Source of the DNA: an uncultured Clostridia bacterium
GTDB taxonomy: Bacteria; Bacillota_I; Bacilli_A; RF39; UBA660
Direction of reading: 5' to 3'
DNA length: 47,613 nucleotides
Assembly (NCBI GenBank): GCA_947165365.1
Contig: CAMVAF010000008.1
Coordinates: 1-47,613, forward strand
How positions within the stretch are numbered: the stretch's first letter is position 1; each line of letters starts with the position of its first letter. Shown here piece after piece: positions 1 to 9,111 of this stretch. The notes under the pieces are model-generated. The model saw only the letters and a program-made list of their open reading frames with translations, did no database searches and was not told the DNA's origin. Position numbers and translations under genes: made by a program.

Positions 1-2
1 AT

Positions 3-1166
3 AAAAAAGTATTTACACAGGGATATGTTTTATTAAAATATTTATATTATAAAATGTATTGTCATATAAGAAAAAATGTTCAAGATAAATATAAGAATCT
101 TTGGCTTATTGCAGAAAGAGAAGATGAAGCTCGTGATAATGGATATTTCTTTTTTAAATATTTAATAGAAAAACATCCTAATATTGAAGTTAGATATGTT
201 ATTAGAAAAGAATCGGTTGATTTTGATAAGATAAAAAAAACTAATAAGTATATTATATATGGTAGTCGTGATCATTATCTAGCATTTATTAATGCTAAAC
301 TATTAATTAGTACGCACTTAAGTGGAACATCACCTGATGTGGGATTATTTTTTAGATTACAAAGGTATGATTTGTTAAAAATAAATGGAAAGTTAATATG
401 TTTAAAACACGGAATAACAAAAGATTATTTACCATTTTTAAATCCTAAAGATACTAATTTATCATTATTAATTACTGCTGCTCAAAAAGAATATAATTAT
501 ATTATAAATAAAAATGGATTTAGTCCAGATGTAGTTAAATTAACAGGTTTTGCTAGATATGATAATTTAATAAAAAAGAAAAGTAATCAAATATTATTCA
601 TGCCAACACATCGTATATATATGCATTATATGAACAATAATGAATTTATTGAATCTGATTATTTTAAATATGTTAATGGATTAATGAACAATCGTGATTT
701 AATTAATATATTAGATGAGAATAATTTATCTTTTGTCTTTTATATTCATTCAGAATTTTATAAGTATATTCATTTGTTTAAACCAGCATCTCCAAAAATA
801 ATAATAGCGGATATAAATAATTATAGTGTTCAAGATTTATTAATTAATTCGTCATTATTAATTACCGATTATTCTAGTGTTTTTTTTGATTTTGCATATA
901 TGGAAAAACCAATTATCTATTATCAATTTGATTATGAAAAATACCGAAAAGAACATTATAGTGATGGTTATTTTGATTATGATAAATCTGGTTTTGGTTT
1001 AGTATGTCATAGAGAAAATGATGTTGTTAAGGAAATAAATAAATGTATTACTAATAATTATATCGTTAAAAATGAATATTTGAATAGGATAAATGATTTT
1101 TTTGCTTTTAAAGATAATAATAATTGCCAAAGAATATATGATGCGATTAAGAAGTTGGATGAATAA
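3..1166 (+). CDS. CDP-glycerol glycerophosphotransferase family protein (5' end outside window)
   Basis: Members of this family (TagB/TagF-like) move glycerol-phosphate or a similar polyol-phosphate from a CDP-activated donor onto a teichoic-acid or capsule polymer at the inner face of the membrane. The family signature is clear in the C-terminal half: MPTHR about 183 codons after base 54, then LLITDYSSVFFDFAYMEKP, then the YDKSGFG stretch. The first ATG is at 54, but it has no visible ribosome-binding site and the same frame is open back to base 3 with protein-like residues, so the true start most likely lies upstream and the entry is partial. It is followed by flippase, glycosyltransferase and polymerase genes in the same direction, which supports a role in a surface polymer. 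The exact donor cannot be told from the sequence. Confidence 0.85.
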   Translation, partial: KKVFTQGYVLLKYLYYKMYCHIRKNVQDKYKNLWLIAEREDEARDNGYFFFKYLIEKHPNIEVRYVIRKESVDFDKIKKTNKYIIYGSRDHYLAFINAKLLISTHLSGTSPDVGLFFRLQRYDLLKINGKLICLKHGITKDYLPFLNPKDTNLSLLITAAQKEYNYIINKNGFSPDVVKLTGFARYDNLIKKKSNQILFMPTHRIYMHYMNNNEFIESDYFKYVNGLMNNRDLINILDENNLSFVFYIHSEFYKYIHLFKPASPKIIIADINNYSVQDLLINSSLLITDYSSVFFDFAYMEKPIIYYQFDYEKYRKEHYSDGYFDYDKSGFGLVCHRENDVVKEINKCITNNYIVKNEYLNRINDFFAFKDNNNCQRIYDAIKKLDE

Positions 1167-1211
1167 TTGATAAAAGTTGTAAATAGATATTCGTTTGAAC
1201 CATTATAATCT

Positions 1212-1232
1212 TATGATAGAATAACTATCATA
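1212..1232. other. perfect 8-bp inverted repeat between polymer genes
   Basis: TATGATAG and CTATCATA face each other across the 5-base loop AATAA. No T-tract follows, so this is not a standard intrinsic terminator. It could be an RNA hairpin in the leader of the flippase gene or a protein-binding site. Confidence 0.4.
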
Positions 1233-1292
1233 TATATAAAGATCAATAATTATTTTATAATGTAATGAAATTTAGTTGTAAGAGGTATATTA

Positions 1293-2792
1293 ATGAGAAA
1301 AAAAGAAGTGTTTAAAAATGCTATATTTGGATTATTAAATCAAATTTTTATTATTGCTCGCGGTTTTATTATTCCAAGGTTAATTATTAGCACATATGGT
1401 TCTAATGTTAATGGACTAGTATCTTCTATTACTAATTTTTTAGCATTTATAACACTTTTAGATGGTGGATTTAACGTTGTAATTAAATCGCTTTTATATA
1501 AACCTATTGTTAATAAAGATAAAAAACAAATAGAAAGTATTTTATATAGTTCAAATAGATTTTTTCGAAGAATTGCTGGTATTTTTATAATATATATTGT
1601 GTTATTGTTAATTATTTATCCACAAATAACTGGTGATTTTAATTGTAAGTTTATTGATTTATTAATTATAGTTATTTCTATAAGTACCTTTTTTGAATAT
1701 TATTTTGGTATTTCTTATCGCATATTTTTAGAAGCAAGTGGTAAATCATATTTAATATCAATTATTAATTCATTAGTTACAATTATAAGTACAATAGTAA
1801 TTACATTTTTAGTAAAATATAATTATGATATTATAATAGTTAAATTATTTGGTAGTATTATTTTTATTATTAAACCAATATTGTTAAATGTATATGCAAG
1901 AAAAAAATATAAACTTTGTATTAATTCTAATTATAAAGAATATGTAATTCAGAATAAATGGGATGGACTAGCACAGCATATAGCATGGGTTATATATTGT
2001 AATACTGATGTGGCTGTTTTAACATTGTTTTCAACTTTATTTAATGTATCTATATATTCGGTTTATTCTTTAGTTTGTGTTAGTTTAAGAAGTATTGTTA
2101 ATGCTATAACTAGTGGTATTGATTCAACTTTTGGAAATATTATTGCCAGTGGAAAAAAAGAATTATTAGAAAAAGGATTTGATATTTATGAAATAATATA
2201 TTTTAGCATTATAACTATTCTTTTCTCTTGTGCAATAATTCTTATAATACCTTTTGTTAAAGTATATACACTTGGAATAAATGATACTAATTATATTAAT
2301 TCATCATTTGGAATTATTATTATTTTAAGTGAATATATAATTGCAATTAGAAGACCATATCGTGCTTTGATACATGCAAAAGGACACTTTAAAGAAACAA
2401 GAATAGGTGCGTGGATTGAGTGTATTATTAATATTACATTATCGGTAGTTTTAGTATTCAAATATGGTTTAGTTGGCATTGCTATAGGAACTTTAGCAGC
2501 ATCTCTAGTTAGAACAATAGAATTTATTTATCATGCTAACAAAGTAATATTATCAAGAAAAAATATAATTAGCATAAAGAAAATAATTCTAGTAATTATA
2601 AGTACGATTTTTATTATCTTATTAGATAAATATATTTCATATGTAGATAATATTAATTATATTAATTTTTTAATTAATTCAGTTATTACTATATTATTTA
2701 CTACAATGATTGTACTTATAGTTAATATTATATTTTATAATACGAAAATATTAAAGGTATTAAATATAAAAAATGTTATTAAACAAGAATGA
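1293..2792 (+). CDS. polysaccharide flippase (Wzx-like, MOP superfamily)
   Basis: Probable integral membrane exporter that turns lipid-linked polysaccharide repeat units from the inner to the outer face of the membrane. The 499 residues are a chain of roughly a dozen or more hydrophobic segments. The N-terminus (FKNAIFGLLNQIFIIARGFIIP, with a following TYGSNVNGL) and the conserved IEYYVGISYR-like stretch near residue 150 match the Wzx/polysaccharide biosynthesis family. The start is set by AAGAGGT about 9 bases upstream. Its position between a polymer-transferase gene and a GT4 gene fits a Wzx/Wzy-type assembly cluster. It is distinct from the SpoVB-type flippase at 14.8 kb on the other strand. 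The transported unit is unknown. Confidence 0.85.
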   Translation: MRKKEVFKNAIFGLLNQIFIIARGFIIPRLIISTYGSNVNGLVSSITNFLAFITLLDGGFNVVIKSLLYKPIVNKDKKQIESILYSSNRFFRRIAGIFIIYIVLLLIIYPQITGDFNCKFIDLLIIVISISTFFEYYFGISYRIFLEASGKSYLISIINSLVTIISTIVITFLVKYNYDIIIVKLFGSIIFIIKPILLNVYARKKYKLCINSNYKEYVIQNKWDGLAQHIAWVIYCNTDVAVLTLFSTLFNVSIYSVYSLVCVSLRSIVNAITSGIDSTFGNIIASGKKELLEKGFDIYEIIYFSIITILFSCAIILIIPFVKVYTLGINDTNYINSSFGIIIILSEYIIAIRRPYRALIHAKGHFKETRIGAWIECIINITLSVVLVFKYGLVGIAIGTLAASLVRTIEFIYHANKVILSRKNIISIKKIILVIISTIFIILLDKYISYVDNINYINFLINSVITILFTTMIVLIVNIIFYNTKILKVLNIKNVIKQE

Positions 2793-2831
2793 TAAATAGA
2801 AAAATATATATAATGAAATGGTGGTGATTAC

Positions 2832-3905
2832 ATGAAAAAAATATTATTTATTGCAAATACAGATCGTCATATTAAGTTATGCCACATTCCATATATGAAA
2901 ATGTTTCATGATAATAATTATATTGTTTTTGTTGCTACTAATTCTAATTTAAAAATAAATTATTGTGATAATAAAATAAATTTAGGTATTACAAGAAATC
3001 CTTTTTCTTTTAAAAATATTAAAGCTATATTTAAATTAAGAAAAATAGTCAAAAAAGAAAAATTTGATATCATATCATGTCATACACCAGTAGGTGGTTT
3101 TTTAGGTAGAGTTTGTACTATCAATTTAAAAAATAAACCTAAGGTTATTTATACTGCTCATGGATTTCATTTCTATAAACAAAGTAATAAAATTAATTGG
3201 ATAATATATTATCCAATAGAGAAATTCTTATCAAGATTTACTGATTGTATTATCACTATGAACAATGAAGATTATAATTTAGCTAGAAAAAAATTCCATT
3301 GCGATGTTTATAAAATAAATGGAATTGGTTTAAATGAAGATAGATTAAAAGTAACAAAAGAAAAAGAAAAATTAAAAAAAGAATTAAATTTAGAAGGATA
3401 CTATATAGTTTCTTATATAGCAGAAATATCCAAAAGAAAAAACCAAATAAATTTAATTAAAGAATTAAATAAAATAGATTTAGAAAAAGAAAAAATTAAA
3501 ATATTACTAGTAGGAGATTCTATTATTCCTAACTTTAAAGATAAAATTAAGAATGATAATATTATATACATAGATTTTAAAGAAAATGTAGGAGATTATC
3601 TTAATATCAGTGATTTAATAATATCATCTAGTTTACAAGAAGGTCTACCCTTATGTGTCCTAGAAGCAATGTATTTTAATAAACCTCTTATCGCTTTAAA
3701 TATTCGTGGTAATAATGATTTAATAATAAATAATCAAAATGGTTATTTAGTTAATAATACAAAAGAATTAGTAAAGAAGATTCTTTATTATAAAAATAAT
3801 AAACCATTACAGATTAATAATAATATTGATAAATATAAAATAGATAGTGTAATGATAGATATAAAAAAAATCTATAATAAGTATTTAGAGGATAAAATAA
3901 AATGA
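2832..3905 (+). CDS. glycosyltransferase family 4 protein
   Basis: Cytoplasmic GT-B fold glycosyltransferase of the GT4 type, which adds a sugar from a nucleotide-sugar donor during assembly of a lipid-linked repeat unit. Seen in the sequence: an N-terminal acceptor domain with FDIISCHTPVGGFLGR and YTAHGFHFY (residues about 77-115), and a C-terminal donor domain with VSYIAEISKRKNQ and the GT4 signature SSSLQEGLPLCVLEAMY near residues 265-282. The length of 357 residues is usual. The start follows a GGTGGTGAT ribosome-binding site. The stop overlaps the next start as ATGA, so this gene and the polymerase gene are probably translationally coupled. The donor and linkage cannot be told from the sequence. 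Confidence 0.9.
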   Translation: MKKILFIANTDRHIKLCHIPYMKMFHDNNYIVFVATNSNLKINYCDNKINLGITRNPFSFKNIKAIFKLRKIVKKEKFDIISCHTPVGGFLGRVCTINLKNKPKVIYTAHGFHFYKQSNKINWIIYYPIEKFLSRFTDCIITMNNEDYNLARKKFHCDVYKINGIGLNEDRLKVTKEKEKLKKELNLEGYYIVSYIAEISKRKNQINLIKELNKIDLEKEKIKILLVGDSIIPNFKDKIKNDNIIYIDFKENVGDYLNISDLIISSSLQEGLPLCVLEAMYFNKPLIALNIRGNNDLIINNQNGYLVNNTKELVKKILYYKNNKPLQINNNIDKYKIDSVMIDIKKIYNKYLEDKIK

Positions 3906-5176
3906 GAGAAAAAGTATTTGAATTTATTAATATATTATTAATATCATTATTATTTGTTTTGATTATAAGTTCCTCGATTCGGTTAACATATACATCATAT
4001 AATTTGAAAGACTATTCATTTTATTTAATGATTAATGGAATAATAGGATTATTGTTATATATTACCAGTAAAATTAAAAATTTTAAATTTAATAAATATG
4101 AAATAATAATTATTATCATGATGATTTTATCATGTTTGAGTCTTTTAACTGCTATTAACATAAATGATGCCTTATTTGGAAAAATAAATAGAAGAGAGGG
4201 ATTATTTGTTATTTTAACTTATGATATTTTAATGCTTAATTGTCTTTCTATTAAGGATAAAAAATATATAAAATTGATTATTTGTTATATTTTTATTTAT
4301 TCATTAATTAATATTTACTATGGTTTATATCAAGTTGGTATTTTTAATAATCCTCATTCATTTAAAGTACTTGATAGTTGGAAATATGCTAGAGGTTTTC
4401 TAGGTAATTCCATGTATTTCGGTACTTTAATGTCTATATTTTATGGTATATCTCTAGGTATTTTTATAAAATTAAAAGTAGGAATAAAAAAGTTTATATC
4501 TTTTGTTATTTTAATAATATCATCACTTGGAATTATCATGAGTGGCGCAATGAGTTCATTACTTAGTGTTATTGTTCTTTATTTAGTTATTTTAGTACAA
4601 TGTATAAGATTAATGATTAAAAAAAATCAACATGGTAAACATTATTTAATATGCTTAATAATAAGTTTAATTACTTTTGTAGACGTATTTATGATACATA
4701 CCATAAACCATCCAGAAATAAGAAAAGATTTGCAGGAATTAGTTGGTGAAACAGAACATATTTCCGAAGGAATTATCGAAGATAGTTATGGAACAGGAAG
4801 AATTTATATTTGGAAAAATACTATTAACAAGATAATAGAACATAAAGGAATAGGAGTAGGAATTGATAATTTTCGGAATGCCTTTGATAGTAAATTGGTT
4901 GATTCTAAATCAAAAGGTATCGTAGATAAAGCCCATAATGATTATTTACAAAAAATGTTATGTGAAGGTGTAATTCCAGGAATATTATTTATAGTCTTCT
5001 TATTAATGATTTTCACCAAATTATTTTTTAGTGAATTAAATACTTCATATTATGGTCTCTTTTTAGCCTTTACTTCATATTCCGTTCAAGCATTCTTTAA
5101 TATTAGTGTTACAAGAGTAGCTCCGATATATTTTATAATAATAGGATTATTAATAGGAAAAATAAAAAGAAAATAA
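3902..5176 (+). CDS. O-antigen ligase/polymerase family membrane protein
   Basis: Multi-pass membrane protein of the Wzy/O-antigen-ligase (RfaL) superfamily, expected to polymerise or transfer lipid-linked polysaccharide on the outer face. About ten to twelve hydrophobic helices are visible. The large outer loop lies at roughly residues 255-355 and carries a conserved-looking GVGIDNFRNAF and DKAHNDYLQKML, where His is a common functional residue in this family; an RGFLGN motif sits near residue 162. The gene overlaps the GT4 gene by four bases (ATGA). In a Gram-positive context it would act on a capsule or secondary wall polymer. Whether it is a polymerase or a ligase cannot be decided from sequence. 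Confidence 0.8.
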   Translation: MREKVFEFINILLISLLFVLIISSSIRLTYTSYNLKDYSFYLMINGIIGLLLYITSKIKNFKFNKYEIIIIIMMILSCLSLLTAININDALFGKINRREGLFVILTYDILMLNCLSIKDKKYIKLIICYIFIYSLINIYYGLYQVGIFNNPHSFKVLDSWKYARGFLGNSMYFGTLMSIFYGISLGIFIKLKVGIKKFISFVILIISSLGIIMSGAMSSLLSVIVLYLVILVQCIRLMIKKNQHGKHYLICLIISLITFVDVFMIHTINHPEIRKDLQELVGETEHISEGIIEDSYGTGRIYIWKNTINKIIEHKGIGVGIDNFRNAFDSKLVDSKSKGIVDKAHNDYLQKMLCEGVIPGILFIVFLLMIFTKLFFSELNTSYYGLFLAFTSYSVQAFFNISVTRVAPIYFIIIGLLIGKIKRK

Positions 5177-5276
5177 AAAATATTATGATTGAGATTTGAA
5201 GTTAATTACGTATTAAAAAAATAAATATTAATAAAAAACTGGAATATTTATCAATTATATGGTATTATAATTGTGT

Positions 5277-5314
5277 GAAAAGGACTTTTTTTCTAAAAAA
5301 CTTGTCTTTTTTAA
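5277..5314 (+). terminator. hairpin with T-tract between polymerase and GT2 genes
   Basis: AAAAGGAC pairs with GTCTTTTT (one G-U pair), followed by more T residues. It sits directly after a TATAAT at 5266-5271 and about 40 bases before the GT2 start, so it may end the upstream transcript or act as a leader hairpin of the GT2 gene. Confidence 0.4.
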
Positions 5315-5354
5315 TAAAAAGTAGTAAAATTAATGTATTGAGGTTGATTAGTAT

Positions 5355-6566
5355 ATGTTTAATATTTTGTTAGGTGTGATATCGGTATTTTTTACCCTAT
5401 ATGGATTATATTATGGAATAACAGGACTTTTTGCTTTCTTTAAAAGAAAAGAAGAGACTATAAGCAATAAGAAAAAAAATAAATTTTCTATTATTATAGC
5501 TGCACGTAATGAAGAAGCTGTAATTGGAAATTTAATTGATAGTCTAAATAAGCAAAATTATCCTAAAGATAAATATGATATTAATGTTATTGTCAATAAT
5601 TCTACAGATAATACTTATAAAGTTAGTAAAAAACATGGGGCAAATACTATTAAATGTGAAGTTCCTGTTAAATCAAAAGGGGAAGTATTACATTATATTT
5701 TTAATAAATTTAAAGATAAGGACAATGATGCCTATGTTATCTTTGATGCTGATAATATTGTTCATCCCGATTTCTTAAAACACATGAATGATTCATTAAA
5801 TAAAGGATATAAAGTAGCTCAAGGATTCCGTGATAGTAAAAATTACCAAGATAACTGGTTAAGTGGTAGTTATGCCTTATTCTATTACATTCAAAATTTC
5901 TTCTTTAATTTATCAAGAAAGAAAATTAATTCATCTGCATCCATAAACGGAACAGGATTTATGGTAGAGAAAAAATTTATTGAGAAATTAGATTTTTCAC
6001 CAATAACTCTTACAGAAGATGTAGAATTAACAACTGTTTGTGCCATTCATAATGAAAAAATTGATTTTCAAGATAAAGCCATAACTTATGATGAGCATCC
6101 AACTAATTTTAAAGTATCCCTAAAACAAAGACTTCGTTGGTCTAAAGGAAATTTACAATGTTGGAAATATTATCATAAAGATTTAGTAAAAAGTTTTAGA
6201 AAAAATCATAATTTAGCTTGTGTAGATATGTATTTAAATAATTTAGCAGCATTTATTCAAGTATTATCTTTTGTTGTATTAGGTATTGGTTTTATCGAAA
6301 AATTGATTGTTGAAAAAGTATCATTTACACTTTTTGGATTATTTGGTATGTTATTATCTTATTTAGGAACATTTATTGTTTCATTGTTTGTTACAATTTA
6401 TAATAAAAAGAGTGTTACAGCAATGATGTCATCATTAATTTTGTTCTCAATATTTATGATAACCTGGTTTCCAATAAATGTAGTTAGTTTATTTAAAAAG
6501 GAAATTAAATGGGAACATATTGGTCATAATAGAAGTGTCAATATTGATGATATTATTAAATCATAG
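5355..6566 (+). CDS. processive-type family 2 glycosyltransferase (membrane bound)
   Basis: Probable inner-membrane glycosyltransferase related to cellulose/hyaluronan/PNAG synthases. It has an N-terminal helix (about residues 3-28), a cytosolic GT2 domain from about residue 43, and two or three C-terminal helices (about 290-385). The catalytic signature is complete: DAD at 131-133, TED with Asp222, and QRLRW at 258-262, the Q/RxxRW motif of processive beta-glycosyltransferases. A GAGG sequence precedes the start by about 11 bases. It is separated from the polymerase gene by 178 bases that include a hairpin, so it may have its own promoter. The polymer product is unknown; no deacetylase or export partner is seen nearby. 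Confidence 0.88.
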   Translation: MFNILLGVISVFFTLYGLYYGITGLFAFFKRKEETISNKKKNKFSIIIAARNEEAVIGNLIDSLNKQNYPKDKYDINVIVNNSTDNTYKVSKKHGANTIKCEVPVKSKGEVLHYIFNKFKDKDNDAYVIFDADNIVHPDFLKHMNDSLNKGYKVAQGFRDSKNYQDNWLSGSYALFYYIQNFFFNLSRKKINSSASINGTGFMVEKKFIEKLDFSPITLTEDVELTTVCAIHNEKIDFQDKAITYDEHPTNFKVSLKQRLRWSKGNLQCWKYYHKDLVKSFRKNHNLACVDMYLNNLAAFIQVLSFVVLGIGFIEKLIVEKVSFTLFGLFGMLLSYLGTFIVSLFVTIYNKKSVTAMMSSLILFSIFMITWFPINVVSLFKKEIKWEHIGHNRSVNIDDIIKS

Positions 6567-6585
6567 GGTATCTTTGATACCCTTT
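6566..6585 (+). terminator. short hairpin after GT2 gene
   Basis: GGGTATC and GATACCC form a perfect 7-bp stem with loop TTT, beginning at the last base of the GT2 stop codon and followed by TTTAATT. The T-tract is short, so termination is probably partial and the next gene may be co-transcribed. Confidence 0.5.
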
Positions 6586-6599
6586 AATTAGGAGTATTT

Positions 6600-7178
6600 A
6601 TGAAACATGAAGTATTAAATAGAGAACTAGGCTATATTAAAGATGAAAGAATAAGAAAAAGTTGTGAGATAATTCTTGATTTATTACCAGATTATTTTTA
6701 TGAAATTCCAGCGAGTTCTACTGGAAAGTATCATCCCAATTTTTCTTTAGGAGATGGAGGATTAGTAAGACATGTTAAAGTGGCAGTAAGACTTGCCAAA
6801 GAACTTTTGGATAATCCATGTATTGGGGACAAATATACCAACAATGAAAAAGATATTTTAATATTTACTCTGATATTACATGATGGATTAAAAAGTGGCT
6901 TAACTCATGAAAAATATACAAGAGCGGATCACCCAACATTAATTAAGAATTTTGTTAATGAAAATAAAGACAAAATTAATTTAACTGATAAAGAACTAGA
7001 TTTATTTTCTCATGCAGTAGAAAGCCATATGGGATATTGGAATACAGATTATAATGGTAATGAAATACTTCCAAGACCAAAAACAAAATATGAAAAATTT
7101 GTTCACATGTGTGATTTTCTGTCAAGTAAAAAGTTTTTAGATGTTAAATTTATTGATAATGAAATATCAGAAAGATAA
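6600..7178 (+). CDS. HD-domain protein, putative phosphohydrolase
   Basis: A 192-residue protein with the spaced histidines of the HD superfamily: GGLVRHVKV (about residue 60), LILHDGLKSG (about residue 98, the HD pair), a conserved-looking HPTLI (about 114) and HAVESHMGYW (about 139-148). HD enzymes hydrolyse phosphate esters such as nucleotides or nucleic-acid ends, using metal. The substrate is not evident. The start follows GGAG with a 5-base spacer. It does not resemble the large dGTPase-type HD protein at 28.5 kb. Neighbours (GT2 gene before, lipoprotein after) do not suggest a pathway. Confidence 0.8.
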   Translation: MKHEVLNRELGYIKDERIRKSCEIILDLLPDYFYEIPASSTGKYHPNFSLGDGGLVRHVKVAVRLAKELLDNPCIGDKYTNNEKDILIFTLILHDGLKSGLTHEKYTRADHPTLIKNFVNENKDKINLTDKELDLFSHAVESHMGYWNTDYNGNEILPRPKTKYEKFVHMCDFLSSKKFLDVKFIDNEISER

Positions 7179-7215
7179 AAGGTATAAACATATGAAAATA
7201 AAGATAGGAGAATTT

Positions 7216-7563
7216 ATGAAAAAGATTTTAACTGTTTTATGCGTAATGGTAATTGCTTTTATGTTAACTGCATGTGGTAGTAAAACTGGAACTTACAAAT
7301 TAGTAGAAATGATAGGTGCAAGTGGAGAAAAAGTTGATTCTAAAATGATTGAACAATTTGGTATGACAATGGAACTTGTTATTAAAGATGATAAAAATGC
7401 TGTCTTAAAAGCAGGTGGTGAAGAAAAAACATTAACTTATGATGATAAAAATTTCACTGGTAAGGATGATGAGACTGGTGAAGAAGAAAGTATTCCATAT
7501 ACTTTAGAAGGTAACACTTTAACTTTAACCCAAGATGGAGAAAAATTAGTTTTTAAAAAATAA
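7216..7563 (+). CDS. small lipoprotein of unknown function
   Basis: A 115-residue exported lipoprotein. The N-terminus has two Lys, a hydrophobic core and the lipobox LTAC followed by GS, so Cys at about residue 20 would be lipidated. The mature part is a short beta-rich, acidic domain (GTYKLVEM at the start, YTLEGNTLTLTQ near the end) like the lipocalin-like wall lipoproteins common in gut Bacillota. The start at 7216 is chosen because AGGAG lies 5 bases upstream; in-frame ATGs at 7141 and 7192 have no such site and would spoil the signal peptide. A terminator follows closely. Function unknown. Confidence 0.8.
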   Translation: MKKILTVLCVMVIAFMLTACGSKTGTYKLVEMIGASGEKVDSKMIEQFGMTMELVIKDDKNAVLKAGGEEKTLTYDDKNFTGKDDETGEEESIPYTLEGNTLTLTQDGEKLVFKK

Positions 7564-7593
7564 AAGAAAGTATTTTCATATGTTATTATACAT

Positions 7594-7618
7594 AGGATGA
7601 GATAATCATCCTTTTTTT
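7594..7618 (+). terminator. intrinsic terminator after lipoprotein gene
   Basis: AGGATGA and TCATCCT form a perfect 7-bp stem (loop GATAA) followed by seven T residues, a textbook rho-independent terminator. Confidence 0.85.
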
Positions 7619-7648
7619 GTAAACTTATAATATATTTTCTAAAATATA

Positions 7649-7657
7649 TGGTATAAT
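7649..7657 (+). promoter_or_regulatory. extended -10 promoter for thyA block
   Basis: TGGTATAAT matches an extended -10 (TGnTATAAT). No good -35 is visible at the usual distance, which is typical of extended -10 promoters. It lies 22 bases before the thyA start codon and just after a terminator, so it is the likely start of the thyA-folA-tmk-pyrH transcript. Confidence 0.6.
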
Positions 7658-7679
7658 GAAATTATCAAAGGAGAAATAT

Positions 7680-8582
7680 ATGAGTAAATGGGATAAAGAA
7701 TATATCAAATTATGCAAAAAAATACTAAAGAATGGAAAAGAAGTAGAGAATAGAACTGGTATTAATACTATTAAAATACCAGGATATGAATTTGAATTTG
7801 ATCTATCTAAAGAATTTCCTGTTTTAACAACTAAACAACTCTTTTTTAAAAATGCTATCACCGAAATTCTTTGGATTTATCAAGTAGCTAGTAATGATGT
7901 TAGATGGTTAAAGGAAAGAGGTAATCATATTTGGGATGAATGGGAGTGTGATGATAATGGAGATTGGCACGCAACCCAGATGCTTCCAAATCAAGATGGA
8001 AAACTTGAAAAACAAGAAGTAGTTAAACATTTTGGTAAAGAATATGCCCATACCATCGGAACTGCTTATGGTTGGATTGTCAATAAATATCATTTAATAG
8101 ATAATTTAATAGATAAGATAAAAAATAATCCAACAGATCGTAGGATGATTATGAGTCTTTGGCAAAATGAATTTTTAGATACAGCAGTTCTTCCAAGTTG
8201 TGTGTGGTGTACTGAATGGGATGTAACTGATGGTAAACTTAATCTTTGGGTTCATCAAAGAAGTTGCGATGTGCCACTTGGACTTCCTTTTAATGTAACA
8301 CAATATGCTGTTTTAGCTAATCTAATAGCACATGTTACCGGACTAAAAGTTGGTAAGATGTATTGGAGTATTAAAGATGCTCATATTTATGTTAATCAAG
8401 TAGATGGAATTAAAGAACAAATTAAAAGATTTGATGAGAATAAAGATTTACCAGCCCCAAAACTTTGGATAAATCCAGAAATTAAAAACTTTAAGGATTT
8501 TGATAATTCAAGAGAACTTAAAGATATTAAAATAGTTGATTATAAACATATGGGAAAAATTGAATTTCCTATAGCTCAGTAG
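7680..8582 (+). CDS. thyA: thymidylate synthase
   Basis: Makes dTMP from dUMP with methylene-tetrahydrofolate, leaving dihydrofolate that the next gene recycles. About 300 residues. The family core is clear: the catalytic-Cys region LPSCVWCTEWD (about residues 175-185), QRSCDVPLGLPFNVTQYA (nucleotide and folate binding) and DAHIYVNQ. The residues around the catalytic Cys are PSCVW, not the PPCH most common in the family, so the His after Cys is replaced. The start at 7680 is preceded by AAAGGAG with a 6-base spacer; an in-frame ATG at 7656 overlaps the promoter -10 and has no such site. The gene is first in a dTMP/pyrimidine block. Confidence 0.96.
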   Translation: MSKWDKEYIKLCKKILKNGKEVENRTGINTIKIPGYEFEFDLSKEFPVLTTKQLFFKNAITEILWIYQVASNDVRWLKERGNHIWDEWECDDNGDWHATQMLPNQDGKLEKQEVVKHFGKEYAHTIGTAYGWIVNKYHLIDNLIDKIKNNPTDRRMIMSLWQNEFLDTAVLPSCVWCTEWDVTDGKLNLWVHQRSCDVPLGLPFNVTQYAVLANLIAHVTGLKVGKMYWSIKDAHIYVNQVDGIKEQIKRFDENKDLPAPKLWINPEIKNFKDFDNSRELKDIKIVDYKHMGKIEFPIAQ

Positions 8583-8589
8583 GTGTGAG

Positions 8590-9066
8590 ATGATATCAAT
8601 TATTGCATGTGTTGGTAAAAACCTAGAACTTGGAAAAAACAATGATTTAATATGGCACTTACCAAATGACTTAAAATATTTTAAAAAAGTAACAAGTGGT
8701 AAAACAGTAGTTATGGGAAGACGTACCTTTGATTCTCTACCAGGAATTCTACCCAAAAGACGCAACATTGTTTTACAAATGAAAGAAGAGAGTTTAATCG
8801 ATGGTGTAGAAATATTTAATGATATAACTAGTATTTTAGAAGCTACAAAAGATGAAGATGAAACATTTATTATTGGTGGTGCAAGTATATATAAACAGTT
8901 TTTAGAATATGCCAAAAGATTATATTTAACTGAAGTAGATAGTGAATGCTTGGATGCAACAGTTTATTTTCCAAGTTTTGATAAAAAATTATACAAAAAA
9001 AAGATTCTTGGAAGAAATAATGATAATGGTATAAATTATAAATTTTGTTTATATGAGAAAAAATAG
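8590..9066 (+). CDS. folA: dihydrofolate reductase
   Basis: Reduces dihydrofolate to tetrahydrofolate with NADPH, restoring the cofactor used by thymidylate synthase encoded 7 bases upstream. The 158 residues have the standard order: MISIIACVGKNLELGKNNDLIWHLPNDL without gaps in the substrate loop (Asp at about residue 26 of the active site), TVVMGRRTFDSLP (NADPH binding), and FIIGGASIYKQFL. The start follows GGTGTGAG closely. The thyA-folA pairing is a common operon. Nothing is missing from the family motifs. Confidence 0.95.
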   Translation: MISIIACVGKNLELGKNNDLIWHLPNDLKYFKKVTSGKTVVMGRRTFDSLPGILPKRRNIVLQMKEESLIDGVEIFNDITSILEATKDEDETFIIGGASIYKQFLEYAKRLYLTEVDSECLDATVYFPSFDKKLYKKKILGRNNDNGINYKFCLYEKK

Positions 9067-9111
9067 TGGGTAATGATGAATACATAAAAATATTTGGGAG
9101 GATGTGAATTT

